Assembly (NCBI RefSeq): GCF_001542915.1
Contig: NZ_LNNH01000055.1
Span: 124,001 to 188,000 of the forward strand
Direction of reading: 5' to 3'
DNA: 64,000 nucleotides
Origin: Peribacillus simplex
GTDB taxonomy: Bacteria > Bacillota > Bacilli > Bacillales > DSM-1321
Of the stretch, positions 9,523 through 19,231 are shown piece by piece; within the stretch, counting starts at the first letter, position 1, and the number at the start of each line of letters is the position of its first letter. The notes beneath the pieces were generated by a model. That model saw only the letters and a program-made list of their open reading frames with translations. It was not told where the DNA came from and searched no databases. The position numbers and the translations under genes are program-made.

Positions 9523-10119
9523 CTAATGGATGAAAGAAAGTGTGATCCTGTTTTTCCTATACCCGAAGTACCAACCGACAAAGATGGAAAGGATACTGAG
9601 CCAAAAAGTAAAGTAGCCGATCTCATTCATATACATCAATAAGTCACGGTAGATGGGCATCATTTCAAACACATAATCGATTATGTCATTATGTATCGTC
9701 CAAATTCCGGCGACAACCAAATGCCAAGGCTTTATCCGGTAAAATGGCGCATATAATATCCCTTGAATCGCCATGCCCAAATGGGAAGCCATTAACATAT
9801 ACCCTTCCCATGGCAGAGTACCCGTTGTCACAAGCGTCATTACATTCATGACAACTGCCCAGATGCCATATTTGAATAGCGTAATGATGGCCAAAGCTTC
9901 CATTAACCCGAAATTTCTTTTTAAAAGGAAGCCCCATAGTACAAAAACGAAAAACAAGCTGGCTGTCGGGCTATCCGGTACGAAGGCCAAAAATATGCCT
10001 GGTGTGTTCTCCAATTGCCCCCCATACCAATAATACCCAAATGCCGTACCAAGAATATTTATGACGAATAATAAAACAAGCATTTGCCGGCTGGCAAGCC
10101 AACCATATATAACATTCAT
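9523..10119 (-). CDS. ypjA: DUF1405 membrane protein YpjA
   Basis: Polytopic membrane protein of unknown function with about six hydrophobic segments spread over 198 residues (for example QMLVLLFVINILGTAFGYY and WLSILSIFVGWYFGY). The chosen ATG at 10119 gives MNVIYGWLASRQM and follows AGAGGTTAACGGA; the 21-residue upstream extension is charged and unlikely to be translated. It sits between qcrC and ypjB, the position of ypjA in B. subtilis. No catalytic motif is visible. Confidence 0.83.
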   Translation of the reverse strand: MNVIYGWLASRQMLVLLFVINILGTAFGYYWYGGQLENTPGIFLAFVPDSPTASLFFVFVLWGFLLKRNFGLMEALAIITLFKYGIWAVVMNVMTLVTTGTLPWEGYMLMASHLGMAIQGILYAPFYRIKPWHLVVAGIWTIHNDIIDYVFEMMPIYRDLLMYMNEIGYFTFWLSILSIFVGWYFGYRKNRITLSFIH

Positions 10120-10225
10120 TCCGTTAACCTCTCTTACCTCTTCAATTATTCTCATTTTACAGGTCTTGATCGTGAAAACCAAGAATTGATTTCAATTTCT
10201 TTTCATATTCACTTGCATTTACCAA

Positions 10226-10255
10226 TAAAAAAGCCGACAACATGAGTTGTCAGCT
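10226..10255 (-). terminator. Terminator after qcrC
   Basis: Minus-strand stem AGCTGACAAC/GTTGTCGGCT with a TCAT loop followed by TTTTTT. It closes the qcrABC transcript. Confidence 0.85.
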
Positions 10256-10293
10256 ATCCTTTTCAGCTTTTGAAGGAAACTGGACAGGATTCC

Positions 10294-11061
10294 TTATTTT
10301 GCTGATAATCCAGATACGAATTCAGCTAATGTGTCCAATTCTTTATCTGAACCCTTAAACATGCCAGCTGGCATCGCACCTTGTCCTTTGCGGGCGATTT
10401 TAGCGATTTCTTCCGGCTTTAAACCAGTGTCAATCAAGCTTGGCGCTCCAGCCCCGCCAGTTAACTCAGCGCCATGGCAACTAATGCAGCCATTGGAATC
10501 CATCAGTTTATATCCATCACTATCTTTATCGATGTCTGCACCCTCTACGATTGCCCCTTGCTTCTTGGAGGCTTCCCAATCATGATGGGCAGCGGACTCC
10601 CAGGTTAAATAAAATACACCGGCAATTGCCAAAAGCATGAAGCCCACAGCAAACGGACGTTTTGCTGGACTCCTCTCTGGACCACGGTCTAAAAAAGGCG
10701 CCAGGAGCAATGCCCCGAAAGCCAAACCAGGAATGACAAGAGCCCCTATTGCATTGTAAGGACCTGAGGCATACGTATACTTAAGTAATTGGTAAAGGAA
10801 TAGGAAATACCAGTCAGGAAGCGGGATATACGCTGTATCCGTCGGATCTGCTATCCTTTCCAATGGAGATGGATGTGCAATTGTCAGACATAGGTAGCCA
10901 ACAAGGAACACAGCCCCGACCATCCATTCCTTTAAAAGGAAATTAGGCCAAAATGCTTCAGTTTTACCAGGATATTCTGAATAATCTTTCGGAATATTCG
11001 GTTTACGGTTCGCAGAGATACGCGAGTCACCTACGAATTTCATACCTTTCCCACGATGCAT
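10294..11061 (-). CDS. qcrC: Menaquinol:cytochrome c reductase, cytochrome b/c subunit
   Basis: Fusion subunit of the Bacillus bc complex. The N-terminal 150 residues resemble subunit IV of b6f/bc complexes, with the quinol-site motif PDWY at residues 82-85 and three membrane helices. The C-terminal domain is a cytochrome c with haem motif C192-I-S-C195-H196 facing the cell exterior and a candidate Met ligand in GAMPAGMF. 255 residues, the usual length. It is the last gene of qcrABC, 56 bases after qcrB. It passes electrons from menaquinol to c-type cytochromes. Confidence 0.96.
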   Translation of the reverse strand: MHRGKGMKFVGDSRISANRKPNIPKDYSEYPGKTEAFWPNFLLKEWMVGAVFLVGYLCLTIAHPSPLERIADPTDTAYIPLPDWYFLFLYQLLKYTYASGPYNAIGALVIPGLAFGALLLAPFLDRGPERSPAKRPFAVGFMLLAIAGVFYLTWESAAHHDWEASKKQGAIVEGADIDKDSDGYKLMDSNGCISCHGAELTGGAGAPSLIDTGLKPEEIAKIARKGQGAMPAGMFKGSDKELDTLAEFVSGLSAK

Positions 11062-11117
11062 TGAACAATTCCCCTCCTTTATGAAAAGGTTTTTTTGGTT
11101 ATTGGTTCATAATTCTA

Positions 11118-11792
11118 TTAAAGTGGACCTGAAATACCTTGTTTTCGGATCATTAGGAAATGAGCCGCCAGTAAAGCAAATAATGCTGCAGGCAGGAAGA
11201 ATACATGAATGGCGAAGAATCGTGTCAGTGTCTGTGCTCCAACGACGGTTGGATCTCCTGCGATCAAGGCCCTGAGTGCCGGACCCATTAACGGTACCGA
11301 ATCGACAATTGTCAAAGTAACTTTCGTCGCAAATAGCGCTTTCATATCCCATGGCAGTAAATAACCAGTCAATCCTAATGCCAGCATGATGAAGAAAATC
11401 AATACGCCGACCATCCAGTTCAATTCACGCGGTTTTTTGTAAGCTCCCTGGAAGAAGACACGAAGAGTATGTAAAAACATCATAACAATGACCAGACTTG
11501 CTCCCCAGTGATGCATTCCACGGACAATTTGACCGAAGGCCACTTCATTTTGTAAATAATAAACAGATTCCCAAGCGTTTTTAATGTCCGGGACATAGTA
11601 CATCGTCAAGAACATGCCTGATAAGATTTGGATGACCGTGATGAAGAATGTTAACCCACCAAAACAATATACGAATGCGGAAAAATGATGTGCGGGGTTA
11701 ACATGTTCAGGAACCTCATGGTCAGCAATATCCCGCCATAACGGCGTAATGTCTAAACGCTCGTCCACCCAGTCATATAACTTTGTTAACAA
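11118..11792 (-). CDS. qcrB: Menaquinol:cytochrome c reductase, cytochrome b subunit
   Basis: Cytochrome b6-type core of the bc complex with four membrane helices. Conserved haem-ligand histidines are visible in GMHHWGASL and FAIHVFFLPA. 224 residues, close to the B. subtilis protein throughout. Translation very probably starts at TTG (11792): GGGGAGG lies eight bases upstream and the reading begins MLTKLYDWVDERLDITPLW. It starts a few bases after the qcrA stop, so the subunits are made together. Confidence 0.96.
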   Translation of the reverse strand: MLTKLYDWVDERLDITPLWRDIADHEVPEHVNPAHHFSAFVYCFGGLTFFITVIQILSGMFLTMYYVPDIKNAWESVYYLQNEVAFGQIVRGMHHWGASLVIVMMFLHTLRVFFQGAYKKPRELNWMVGVLIFFIMLALGLTGYLLPWDMKALFATKVTLTIVDSVPLMGPALRALIAGDPTVVGAQTLTRFFAIHVFFLPAALFALLAAHFLMIRKQGISGPL

Positions 11793-11795
11793 TGT

Positions 11796-12302
11796 TTACG
11801 CCTCCCCGTGCGGTTTTAGTCGACCCAAGTAAAGAATTCCATCTTTTTCTTTCGTTTCATAGACATCCAAAGGTTTAACCGGAGGTGTCCCTTTCACGTT
11901 CACTCCATCTTTCGTATACCTGCCGTAATGGCAAGGACAGAAAAATTGATTCGGATTAGACTTATCCGTATTCCATGCTACCGTACAGCCTAAATGCTTA
12001 CAGATTGGAGATAAAGCAATGATTTTACCATCATCCATTTTGTAAACCCAAGCTGTATTCGTTTCTTCGGACTCATACCACCCATCGACCTGCTTAAAAC
12101 TAAAGTCAACACGAGTCGGTTCGGCAGTCAGTTCGCTTACCTTCTGCTTGGTTGCAACGAAATCCCCGCCTTTATCTGCAGATAATACAGGATCGATCGC
12201 AAACCTTACCATCGGCATCAACATACCGGCCGCCATAAATCCACCAACGCCAGTCAGTGTGTAATTAAGGAATTGACGTCGTGAAACATTATGCTTGCTC
12301 AT
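11796..12302 (-). CDS. qcrA: Menaquinol:cytochrome c reductase, Rieske iron-sulfur subunit
   Basis: Rieske protein that takes electrons from menaquinol. The [2Fe-2S] ligands are in C101-K-H103-L-G-C106 and C122-P-C124-H125. A twin-arginine-like N-terminus (SRRQFLNYTL) precedes a membrane helix (residues 14-35), consistent with Tat-dependent export and membrane anchoring. 168 residues. First gene of qcrABC, preceded by its own sigma-A promoter and a G-rich ribosome-binding site. Confidence 0.96.
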   Translation of the reverse strand: MSKHNVSRRQFLNYTLTGVGGFMAAGMLMPMVRFAIDPVLSADKGGDFVATKQKVSELTAEPTRVDFSFKQVDGWYESEETNTAWVYKMDDGKIIALSPICKHLGCTVAWNTDKSNPNQFFCPCHYGRYTKDGVNVKGTPPVKPLDVYETKEKDGILYLGRLKPHGEA

Positions 12303-12381
12303 GCGTTTTCCCCCCCTCTATTACTATACTGAGAGCCCAAAGGACCAATAAATAGCAACACTATAAAACTAGGACATTTCC

Positions 12382-12410
12382 ATGATATCTCAATAATTTA
12401 CCAAGGTCAA
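12382..12410 (-). promoter_or_regulatory. Sigma-A promoter of qcrABC
   Basis: Minus strand: TTGACC (12410-12405), 17-base spacer, TATCAT (12387-12382), about 80 bases upstream of qcrA. B. subtilis also has a separate qcr promoter here. Confidence 0.75.
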
Positions 12411-12462
12411 TATTTGTAAAACCCAAAAGGTGGCAACTATGTGTCAAATTATGCGAAAAATC

Positions 12463-12924
12463 CTACTTTTTTTCATTTTTCCAATTATAAGTGAAAATAT
12501 CAAGGATTTGGAGAACCTGTTGATTGATCATACCCCTGGCTTGTTCATTTTCCAGACTCTCCAATGGTATGGCCGGGATCCATAGTAAGTTATTTTCCAA
12601 TTCCCGTTCATCCTTCTTCCACTCATAATCCGATGTTAGAAAAAAAATATGCTTGATATCATTTTCCTTCAGTTCAGTTGCCCAATGCTTCAAACGTTCC
12701 ACCTTATCCATTTCATTGCTTATATAATGAAAGGATGGCATCAGCAGGATCCGCCCCTTCATTTGTTTTTCAATTTCCAAGCTTAAAATGGTAAGAAATT
12801 CATTCATCGAGCCCGTTTGCTTCATTTGGCCTCCAAAAGAAAGGGGAACCAATGGAATCAAAACGGTATCCACATATTCCTTTGACTGACTATACATATC
12901 AAGTTCTTTTGCTGTCCATCTCAT
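12463..12924 (-). CDS. ypiF: DUF2487 protein YpiF
   Basis: Conserved Bacillus protein of unknown function, located upstream of qcrA as in B. subtilis. 153 residues, predicted soluble, with no signal peptide or membrane segment. Recognisable family features include the N-terminal MRWTAKELDMY and the LIPLVPLSFGGQMKQ segment. Whether it assists bc-complex expression is not shown by the sequence; only gene order links them. It reads into the 160-base qcr promoter region. Confidence 0.82.
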   Translation of the reverse strand: MRWTAKELDMYSQSKEYVDTVLIPLVPLSFGGQMKQTGSMNEFLTILSLEIEKQMKGRILLMPSFHYISNEMDKVERLKHWATELKENDIKHIFFLTSDYEWKKDERELENNLLWIPAIPLESLENEQARGMINQQVLQILDIFTYNWKNEKK

Positions 12925-13288
12925 ACTTTCTCTTCACTCCCGACTTTTCGAATCAACTCCTTATCATTTTACCATGCTTTTTATGTCATCTTTACCATAT
13001 ACCCATAGTCTTTACAAAAATGTGGATTTTATCTATATTTTATGAAAAAACCTATCCTGAAAACGGAAAGGTTTTCTTGTATACAATTCTTAAGTTCATT
13101 TAAAATTTCACTGTTTCTATTCGGTGCAAGCACTCGTCTATCCAAAGATGGTCAATCCGTCCATTTTTTCACTTTTTTCGTACCCTCGCAGGTTTATTCG
13201 TCCGTTTCTTCACTTTTTTCGTCCAATCACAAATGATAAAGTACATTTAACAGTTTTTGTTAAAGCGCTATTGAAGCCAATAAAAATC
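12925..13288. other. Gap between ypiB and ypiF: hairpin and a short tandem repeat
   Basis: No gene is supported. 13158-13181 and 13199-13222 are two copies (22 of 24 identical) of a pyrimidine-rich 24-mer, 41 bases apart. 13044-13075 forms an AAAACCT/AGGTTTT hairpin with T-rich flanks on both strands. A ypiF promoter must lie here, but I see no consensus pair; candidate AT-rich boxes lie near 12975-13020. Confidence 0.5.
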
Positions 13289-13326
13289 AAAAGGGTCCCG
13301 GAATGAATACATTCCGGAACCCTTTT
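13289..13326 (-). terminator. Terminator after ypiB
   Basis: Stem GGGTCCCGGAATG/CATTCCGGAACCC with one mismatch and an AATA loop, flanked by AAAA and TTTT. The minus strand continues TTTTGATTTTT. It is followed on the plus strand by CTACAGTCTGAAACC, a tag shared with the repeat copy near 61261. Confidence 0.82.
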
Positions 13327-13348
13327 GCCTACAGTCTGAAACCTTATG

Positions 13349-13900
13349 TCAGCCAAGCACTTTCAATTGATTCAATTGTTCAGTCAGGCTCTTGAATGCT
13401 TGTTCATCATGCTTATCCAATGCCTCATCGATTTCCTTCAGCAGGCGGTCCCTTTGAAAATAGAGCATGCTTTTTTCTAAAAATTGTTCTGCCAGCAACT
13501 GATCTTTTTCATTGGATGCCGTCGATTTTGGCATGAATGGGTTTTGCTCCAAAACTGCTGCATATTGGTAGGAAGAGTAAGCCGATTTGAAATTGAGTTG
13601 GATATAAATATCTTCATCCCGGTTCAATCGAATATCGTGAAAGGATTTCTCTGCATCGGTCGTCATGATATTGGACTTATAAAACCGGAATGGGACCTCT
13701 TCCACACAATGTGTCGACATAATGAGTCCACGAGGGCAATATTGGGCATTTTCCACGAAATGAACTTTTTTCATCAGTTGATCATGACTCATTAAATAAT
13801 TCAATATCCAAACGCATTCTCTTCGTTTAAGTTGATAATGATTTAAAAACCACCGAATAAAATCCTTCTTCTCATTCACAGAAACAGGGGCAGCCACCAT
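13349..13900 (-). CDS. ypiB: ReoY/YpiB family protein (UPF0302)
   Basis: Soluble 183-residue protein of the YpiB family. In Listeria the homologue ReoY assists ClpCP-dependent turnover of MurA, so a role in controlling peptidoglycan synthesis is inferred from family knowledge. Visible: the N-terminal UPF0302 region ([26 protein letters not shown]) and the C-terminal charged helix of the [20 protein letters not shown] type. AGAGGAGGGAATTC precedes the ATG. It lies 41 bases after ypiA and ends at a strong terminator. Confidence 0.86.
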   Translation of the reverse strand: MVAAPVSVNEKKDFIRWFLNHYQLKRRECVWILNYLMSHDQLMKKVHFVENAQYCPRGLIMSTHCVEEVPFRFYKSNIMTTDAEKSFHDIRLNRDEDIYIQLNFKSAYSSYQYAAVLEQNPFMPKSTASNEKDQLLAEQFLEKSMLYFQRDRLLKEIDEALDKHDEQAFKSLTEQLNQLKVLG

Positions 13901-13941
13901 GAATTCCCTCCTCTGTCTTGATTTAGTTTGGTTACGCTTGC

Positions 13942-15213
13942 TTACGATTCATCCGAGCCTTCACCAAGCCGCTCCAAAATCATGGCATACTCATCATTCG
14001 CCGGGTTAATCTCAAGCAGCTTATTAAATACTTCTCTAGATGTGGCTCTGTCTCCTTCTTCGATTAAAAAGAAACCATAGTCTTCGAGGAAATCTTGATT
14101 GTTCTTGAATGAATTATATGCATTATGATAGCTGGTTAATGACTCTTTAAATTGTTCGGTGTGCTGGTAAGATACGGCGGCTATCCATTCAAACTGAGGA
14201 TCATCCTCTCCGTATCTCCTCACTTCTCCGATGCACTCCAAGATATCTTCATACCTTTCCTGATGCATATACAATTTCAAGAGGGTAAGCGCCGCTTCCA
14301 GATAGCCTGGATCAAGGGCAAGAGCTTGTTTAAATAGATTTTCCGCTTCTTCATCGAGTCCGCTTTTCAATGCTATTTTTCCGCCGAAGAAATAAAGCTC
14401 CTTATTGAATTCATCAGCCTTGATTCCTTCTTTGACCGTTTTCAAGGCATTTTCCAAATCCTCCAGATGCTCATAACTCTTTGCCAAGTATAAATACAAG
14501 GAATGATATTCATGATCCAATTCTTTCAGCTCGATAAATTTACGGACGGCCGTCTCATAAAGACCTGCTTGGAAAGCTGTAAATGCATACTCGAATAATG
14601 TATTGATTTCAAGTCCATCCTCCAAGGCTTTTTCAAAATGCGGCAGGGCTTCCTCGAACTTACCTGAGCTGCTTAATGCTTCAGCAAGCCGCTGATGTAC
14701 ATTGACTCCGGATATTTCCTGTTCATGTTCCAATACCTTTATGTAATTTGCAATGGCTTCCTGATCCCTGCCTTGATGGAAAAACAGTTCACCAAGCGCA
14801 AAATCAATGATGATCTCATCAGGCAGTATTTCCTTGGCTTTCAGTAATTTTCTTTCACTGACCTCATCCATTCCCTGTAATTGGTAAAGGTCCGCTTCCA
14901 AAAGCAAAGCACTTGGATATACCTCATCATCTGCACGTACTTTTTCAAGCATCAACATCGCTTCATCTTCCTGGTCCATGTCAATCAAGATTTCAGCCAA
15001 TGAAACCATCAATTCCCCTTCATCAGGATAGAGTTCAAGGAGATGTTCGAAAAGGTCTTTCGCCTCCTCCACAAAACCAAGCTGAAGCATTTCTTCGGCC
15101 AGCAGCAAAATGTCCTCCGCTGACTCCGATGATTTAATTCGATTTATATGTTTAAGAGCTTCTGTTAATTCCCCTTTTTTTAAATGTTGGATTACTTGTT
15201 CCACTGTGTTCAT
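13942..15213 (-). CDS. ypiA: Tetratricopeptide repeat protein YpiA
   Basis: 423-residue soluble protein made almost entirely of TPR helical pairs, about ten to twelve of them (for example [20 protein letters not shown] and [20 protein letters not shown]). The composition is very acidic. TPR arrays mediate protein-protein contacts; no catalytic domain is present and the partner is unknown. It lies between aroA and ypiB, as in B. subtilis. GGAAGGAATTCGCA precedes the ATG. Confidence 0.9.
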   Translation of the reverse strand: MNTVEQVIQHLKKGELTEALKHINRIKSSESAEDILLLAEEMLQLGFVEEAKDLFEHLLELYPDEGELMVSLAEILIDMDQEDEAMLMLEKVRADDEVYPSALLLEADLYQLQGMDEVSERKLLKAKEILPDEIIIDFALGELFFHQGRDQEAIANYIKVLEHEQEISGVNVHQRLAEALSSSGKFEEALPHFEKALEDGLEINTLFEYAFTAFQAGLYETAVRKFIELKELDHEYHSLYLYLAKSYEHLEDLENALKTVKEGIKADEFNKELYFFGGKIALKSGLDEEAENLFKQALALDPGYLEAALTLLKLYMHQERYEDILECIGEVRRYGEDDPQFEWIAAVSYQHTEQFKESLTSYHNAYNSFKNNQDFLEDYGFFLIEEGDRATSREVFNKLLEINPANDEYAMILERLGEGSDES

Positions 15214-15539
15214 TGCGAATTCCTTCCTTTTGCAAGATAAACTGGTCTCTGATCAAACACTCTCACGCGATAATGTCAAATCCTTTTCCATTATGAGCAA
15301 AATGCCCATGTAAGCGTAAGATGCCTGGTAAACAGTATTTCTTAGTTTACCATACTGCAGCCCTGTATTCCATTGATGAAGTCCCCTCCATTCTCATTAA
15401 AAAAAGGTTACTAGTTAATTCTCCATGCCAGGGTCAATCTCCTTTTTGATTCGAAGGTCCTTTTTGTGAATTTCATGACCCATTCACGCAGAATGTCAGC
15501 GCTTTCAACATTTCTAAGCACGTAAAAATGAAAAAAAAA
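15214..15539. other. Gap upstream of ypiA with interlocked palindromes
   Basis: No gene seen. GGTAAAC (15327-15333) is complementary to GTTTACC (15345-15351), and CAGTAT (15333-15338) to ATACTG (15352-15357), so the two palindromes interlock and cannot both form as simple nested hairpins. The ypiA promoter should be here; a TTGACA at about 15281-15276 (minus) has no clear -10 partner. Confidence 0.45.
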
Positions 15540-15568
15540 GTTTACGGTCCTGATCAAGGGCCGTAAAC
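15532..15568 (-). terminator. Terminator after aroA
   Basis: Minus-strand stem GTTTACGGCCC/GGACCGTAAAC around TTGATCA, followed by nine T residues. It ends the aromatic operon and separates it from ypiA. Confidence 0.88.
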
Positions 15569-15578
15569 TCTTGGACAT

Positions 15579-16865
15579 TCATTGTATCAAACGCGTCATA
15601 TGCTCAAAGAATTCAGGATAAGAAACATCAATCGCATCAGGATCGGCAAGTTCAACATCCCCATCCGTTATCAATGCGGCGACAGCGAGCATCATCCCGA
15701 TGCGATGATCTCCATGGCTTGTAACTTTTCCACCATTCAGGTTCTTACTTCCATTGATGATCAATCCATCTGCTGTAGGTGTTATATCAGCTCCAAGAAT
15801 GGAAAGCTCATTGGCCACCGTATCGATTCGATTGGTTTCTTTAACCTTCAGTTCTGCTGCATCCTTGATCGTAGTTACCCCTTCTGCCTGGGTTGCCAGA
15901 AGCGCAATGACCGGTATTTCATCGATTAAGCGCGGAATTAGGTCACCTGAGATGGTGATTCCTTTTAAGCGTGAACTCCTTACAGTGATATCCCCTGCCG
16001 GTTCGCCTCCACTCGTCTTCTTCTCGATCGTGATATCCGCTCCCATCGCTTTCATGACTTCGAGGATTCCAGTCCTTGTCGGATTTAGGCCGACATTCTT
16101 TAAGACGACTTCACTATTTTTGGTAACCGCAGCTGCCACCAAGAAGAAAGCGGCCGAGGAAATATCTCCCGGCACATGTACGGAAGTTCCTTTGAAAACC
16201 TGATTTCCGCCCACTTTAATGGTATGTCCATCTTTTTCGATTTTCCCGCCAAACGCCTGGATCATCCTTTCGGTATGATCACGAGTCTCTTCCGGTTCAA
16301 CAATGATCGTTTCACCCTCGGCCTGTAAGCCTGCCAGGATTATCGCCGATTTGACCTGTGCACTTGCCACAGGCAATTCATAGCGGATACCCTCTAGCTT
16401 GCCTCCTCTGATGAAGATCGGGGTATATTCCGCCCCCTTACGGCCGTCTATGACCGCCCCCATCTGACGGAGAGGATTCACCACCCTGGTCATTGGCCGT
16501 TTGGCTATTGATTCATCCCCTGTCAAAACCGCCGAAAAATCTTGTCCTGCCAAGATACCCGTCATTAATCGAATTGTCGTCCCGGAATTTCCGACATCCA
16601 GCACTTCATTAGGTTCGGTTAATCCCTTGAACCCTTTACCCTGGATACGGACACGCTTCCCTTCCTGTTCGATTTGGATGCCAAGTTGCTTAAAACACGA
16701 AATCGTGCTTAAACAATCGGCTCCCGGAAGAAAATTAGTGACGGTCGTTTCACCTTCGGCGAGAGCCCCGAACATGATCGAGCGGTGGGAGATCGATTTA
16801 TCCCCAGGTATGTCTATCGAACCGCGTAGTGAGTGGATATCGGTTTGTAATTTTTTTGTTTTCAT
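15579..16865 (-). CDS. aroA: 5-enolpyruvylshikimate-3-phosphate synthase
   Basis: Shikimate-pathway enzyme joining shikimate-3-phosphate and PEP. Two inverse alpha/beta domains are seen: [19 protein letters not shown] near the N-terminus, [14 protein letters not shown] (the LxxGNAGT-type motif), and the C-terminal KVKETNRI and HGDHRIGMM segments. 428 residues. Named aroE in B. subtilis nomenclature. Last gene of the run, 21 bases after tyrA, with its own terminator. GGAAGGTAGC precedes the ATG. Confidence 0.96.
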   Translation of the reverse strand: MKTKKLQTDIHSLRGSIDIPGDKSISHRSIMFGALAEGETTVTNFLPGADCLSTISCFKQLGIQIEQEGKRVRIQGKGFKGLTEPNEVLDVGNSGTTIRLMTGILAGQDFSAVLTGDESIAKRPMTRVVNPLRQMGAVIDGRKGAEYTPIFIRGGKLEGIRYELPVASAQVKSAIILAGLQAEGETIIVEPEETRDHTERMIQAFGGKIEKDGHTIKVGGNQVFKGTSVHVPGDISSAAFFLVAAAVTKNSEVVLKNVGLNPTRTGILEVMKAMGADITIEKKTSGGEPAGDITVRSSRLKGITISGDLIPRLIDEIPVIALLATQAEGVTTIKDAAELKVKETNRIDTVANELSILGADITPTADGLIINGSKNLNGGKVTSHGDHRIGMMLAVAALITDGDVELADPDAIDVSYPEFFEHMTRLIQ

Positions 16866-16886
16866 GCTACCTTCCTTTCCCTGTCA

Positions 16887-17990
16887 TCATGCCAGGATCG
16901 TTTCGTAATCTGAATGTCTGGAGATACAATCCGCTGCTTTAATGCGGTCAACATCCGTTTGGAAGCTAATGACCAATACACCGTATATCTCTTCCCTGGT
17001 TTCGATGATTCTTATGTTCGTAATGCTGATTCCTTCTTGCGCCAGATATCCGGTAATCTCTGAAATTATTCCCGCATAGTCCGGTATATCGATATATAAA
17101 TCATAAAAGGCTGGTATGGCACCTTTGGCGTGAGTCGGCAAATCATCCCTGAAAACCTTGGCATCCGCAAAGAAGCGAAGGATTTCCTCACTATCTCCAT
17201 TCTCCACCAACCCTTTTACATGCTCCATTTCAGCCAGCCAATCCTTCATTAATTCAAGTAACACATCCCGGTTATGCAACAGAATATCACGCCACATTTC
17301 CGGACTGCTAGAAGCTATTCTTGTGATATCACGAAAGCCACCGGCCGCGAGCCTGGAAATCAATTTATTTTCCTTGCTATAATTTTCTGCCTGCTTCACA
17401 AGACCTGATGCGACAATATGCGGAAAATGGCTGACGACACCCGTCAGCTTATCATGCATGGAAGGAGTGACGACCAAAAAGTTCGCTCTTGTCCCTTTGA
17501 GCCATTCCTTCAGCCGTTCCACCTTTTTCTCCTCGATGGAGTCTCCCGGTGTCAGCAAATAAAACGCATGTTCAAACAAATGCAGCTTGGCAGCTCCTGC
17601 GCCGCTTTTATGTGAACCAGCCATAGGGTGCCCCCCGATGAAGGCCACCCCTTTATCAATCAATGGTTTTGCTGCCTTTACGACTGTATCCTTCGTGCTT
17701 CCCGCATCGGATATGAGGACGTCACTTTTTAAATTCATGTCAGCCAGTTGTGCTAAAATCTTGACGGTCTCATTGACAGGCACAGCAAGAAGGATCAAAT
17801 CAGCCTCACACGCCCCCGCTTCCAGAGTAGAAACGGAATCATCTATCGTCCCCAGCAGCATCGAGAGTTGAATATTCTTTTCACTGATATCCGTACCAAT
17901 TATCACCGCTTCAGGATGGGCATGGCGGACAGCCTTGGCCAATGATCCTCCAATTAGTCCCAGACCTATTACAAAAACCTTTCCCTTCAC
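16887..17990 (-). CDS. tyrA: Prephenate dehydrogenase with ACT domain
   Basis: NAD-dependent oxidative decarboxylation of prephenate to 4-hydroxyphenylpyruvate, the tyrosine branch. The Rossmann motif GLGLIGGSLA is at residues 9-18, and the active-site segment GGHPMAGSHKSG follows. A C-terminal ACT domain (about residues 295-365, with LAQEGISITNIRI) probably binds tyrosine for feedback inhibition. 367 residues. The start is GTG at 17990 behind GGGGGAGAAAAGA. It lies between hisC and aroA. Confidence 0.95.
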   Translation of the reverse strand: MKGKVFVIGLGLIGGSLAKAVRHAHPEAVIIGTDISEKNIQLSMLLGTIDDSVSTLEAGACEADLILLAVPVNETVKILAQLADMNLKSDVLISDAGSTKDTVVKAAKPLIDKGVAFIGGHPMAGSHKSGAGAAKLHLFEHAFYLLTPGDSIEEKKVERLKEWLKGTRANFLVVTPSMHDKLTGVVSHFPHIVASGLVKQAENYSKENKLISRLAAGGFRDITRIASSSPEMWRDILLHNRDVLLELMKDWLAEMEHVKGLVENGDSEEILRFFADAKVFRDDLPTHAKGAIPAFYDLYIDIPDYAGIISEITGYLAQEGISITNIRIIETREEIYGVLVISFQTDVDRIKAADCISRHSDYETILA

Positions 17991-18037
17991 TCTTTTCTCC
18001 CCCGCATCCTTTAAGACTCCATAAGGTTTGATGCATG

Positions 18038-19150
18038 TTAAAGCAGCGAATCAGATGGTGCCTCGACTTCATTCAAGAACGTTTTAATCGCATTGATCAT
18101 TCCTTCGTTTTCCTCAGTTGAACCAATCGTTATCCTCAGGCTGGTAGGAAAACCGAAACCTTTCCCACTCCTTGCAATGTATCCGTGCTCAAGTAAATAT
18201 TGGAACACCCTATCGGCATCTTGTTTAAAGTGGATAAAAATGAAATTTCCTTGTGACGGGTAATACGCTAAATTTTCCTTGTCGCAAAATTCGTAGTACT
18301 GCTTGAGGCCTTTTTGATTTTCATCTTTGCATTTTTCTATGAAAGCTTGGTCTTCCAAAGCGACGATAGCAATATTCTGTGCGAATGTGTTGACATTGAA
18401 TGGTTCGCGCGATGGGTCCAGCTTCTGAATGATATCCTCATCCGCCAATCCGTATCCTACCCTGAAGCTGGCAAGACCATAAATCTTAGAAAATGTGCGC
18501 AGTATGATCAAATTTTTGAATCGATTGATCCATTGATTCGTTCTTGGGTAATCCTCAGCCGTCGCGTATTCACAATACGCTTCATCCAGTACGATAAGGA
18601 CATCTTCAGGCACCTTTTCGATGAACGATAATAGTTCCTTTTCCGGGATGTATTTCCCTGTAGGATTATTCGGTGTACATAACCAGACGACCGCGGTTTT
18701 TTCATCTATCGCCTTCAGCATGCCTTCCAGATCATGCGCACCATCAAGATGGGGAACCTCCCTGACTTCTGCACCTTCAAGCGTAGCATTATGACGGTAT
18801 TGCGAGAAAGTGCCCGTTGCCATGACCGTATTCTTTCCTGCGCCCAATAGGCTTCTGGAAATGATTTGAATGTTTTCATCAGAGCCATTCCCAAAGATAA
18901 GCTGAGTCTGCTTCACGCCTGTATGCTTCGCCACAGCTTCTCTTAGCATCGTTGCATAGCCATCCGGATAGATGGCAAAAGAATGGGTTGAATTCCTGAC
19001 GGATTCCTTGACCTTTTCTGAGCACCCGAACGGATTTTCGTTAGACGCGAGTTTCGTGATTTTTTCGAGACCGTACAATTTCTTCACTTCATCTGTGGAC
19101 TTTCCCGGTTGGTAAGATTTCAAGGAAAGGACCGCTTCATTCCATTTCAT
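18038..19150 (-). CDS. hisC: Histidinol-phosphate / aromatic aminotransferase
   Basis: PLP-dependent class I/II aminotransferase. In Bacillus this protein serves both histidine and phenylalanine/tyrosine synthesis, which explains its place between aroH and tyrA. Seen: ASNENPFGCS, WLCTPNNPTGKY, the LDEAYCEY cofactor segment, TFSKIYGLASFRVGYG with the PLP lysine, and a C-terminal arginine segment RITIGSTEEN. About 370 residues. The ATG at 19150 follows GGGGTGATTGAC. In B. subtilis the trpEDCFBA genes precede hisC; here only about 80 bases separate it from aroH. Confidence 0.94.
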   Translation of the reverse strand: MKWNEAVLSLKSYQPGKSTDEVKKLYGLEKITKLASNENPFGCSEKVKESVRNSTHSFAIYPDGYATMLREAVAKHTGVKQTQLIFGNGSDENIQIISRSLLGAGKNTVMATGTFSQYRHNATLEGAEVREVPHLDGAHDLEGMLKAIDEKTAVVWLCTPNNPTGKYIPEKELLSFIEKVPEDVLIVLDEAYCEYATAEDYPRTNQWINRFKNLIILRTFSKIYGLASFRVGYGLADEDIIQKLDPSREPFNVNTFAQNIAIVALEDQAFIEKCKDENQKGLKQYYEFCDKENLAYYPSQGNFIFIHFKQDADRVFQYLLEHGYIARSGKGFGFPTSLRITIGSTEENEGMINAIKTFLNEVEAPSDSLL

Positions 19151-19231
19151 GTCAATCACCCCTATAGTTTTTATCACTTTAAAGCCAGAAAGTGTGAGAA
19201 TAGTATATCATATTCCTGGGTTCGAATCGGC

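Noticed and set aside
15754-16203. 149-residue plus-strand open frame
   Set aside because: Antisense to aroA, no ribosome-binding site or recognisable domain.
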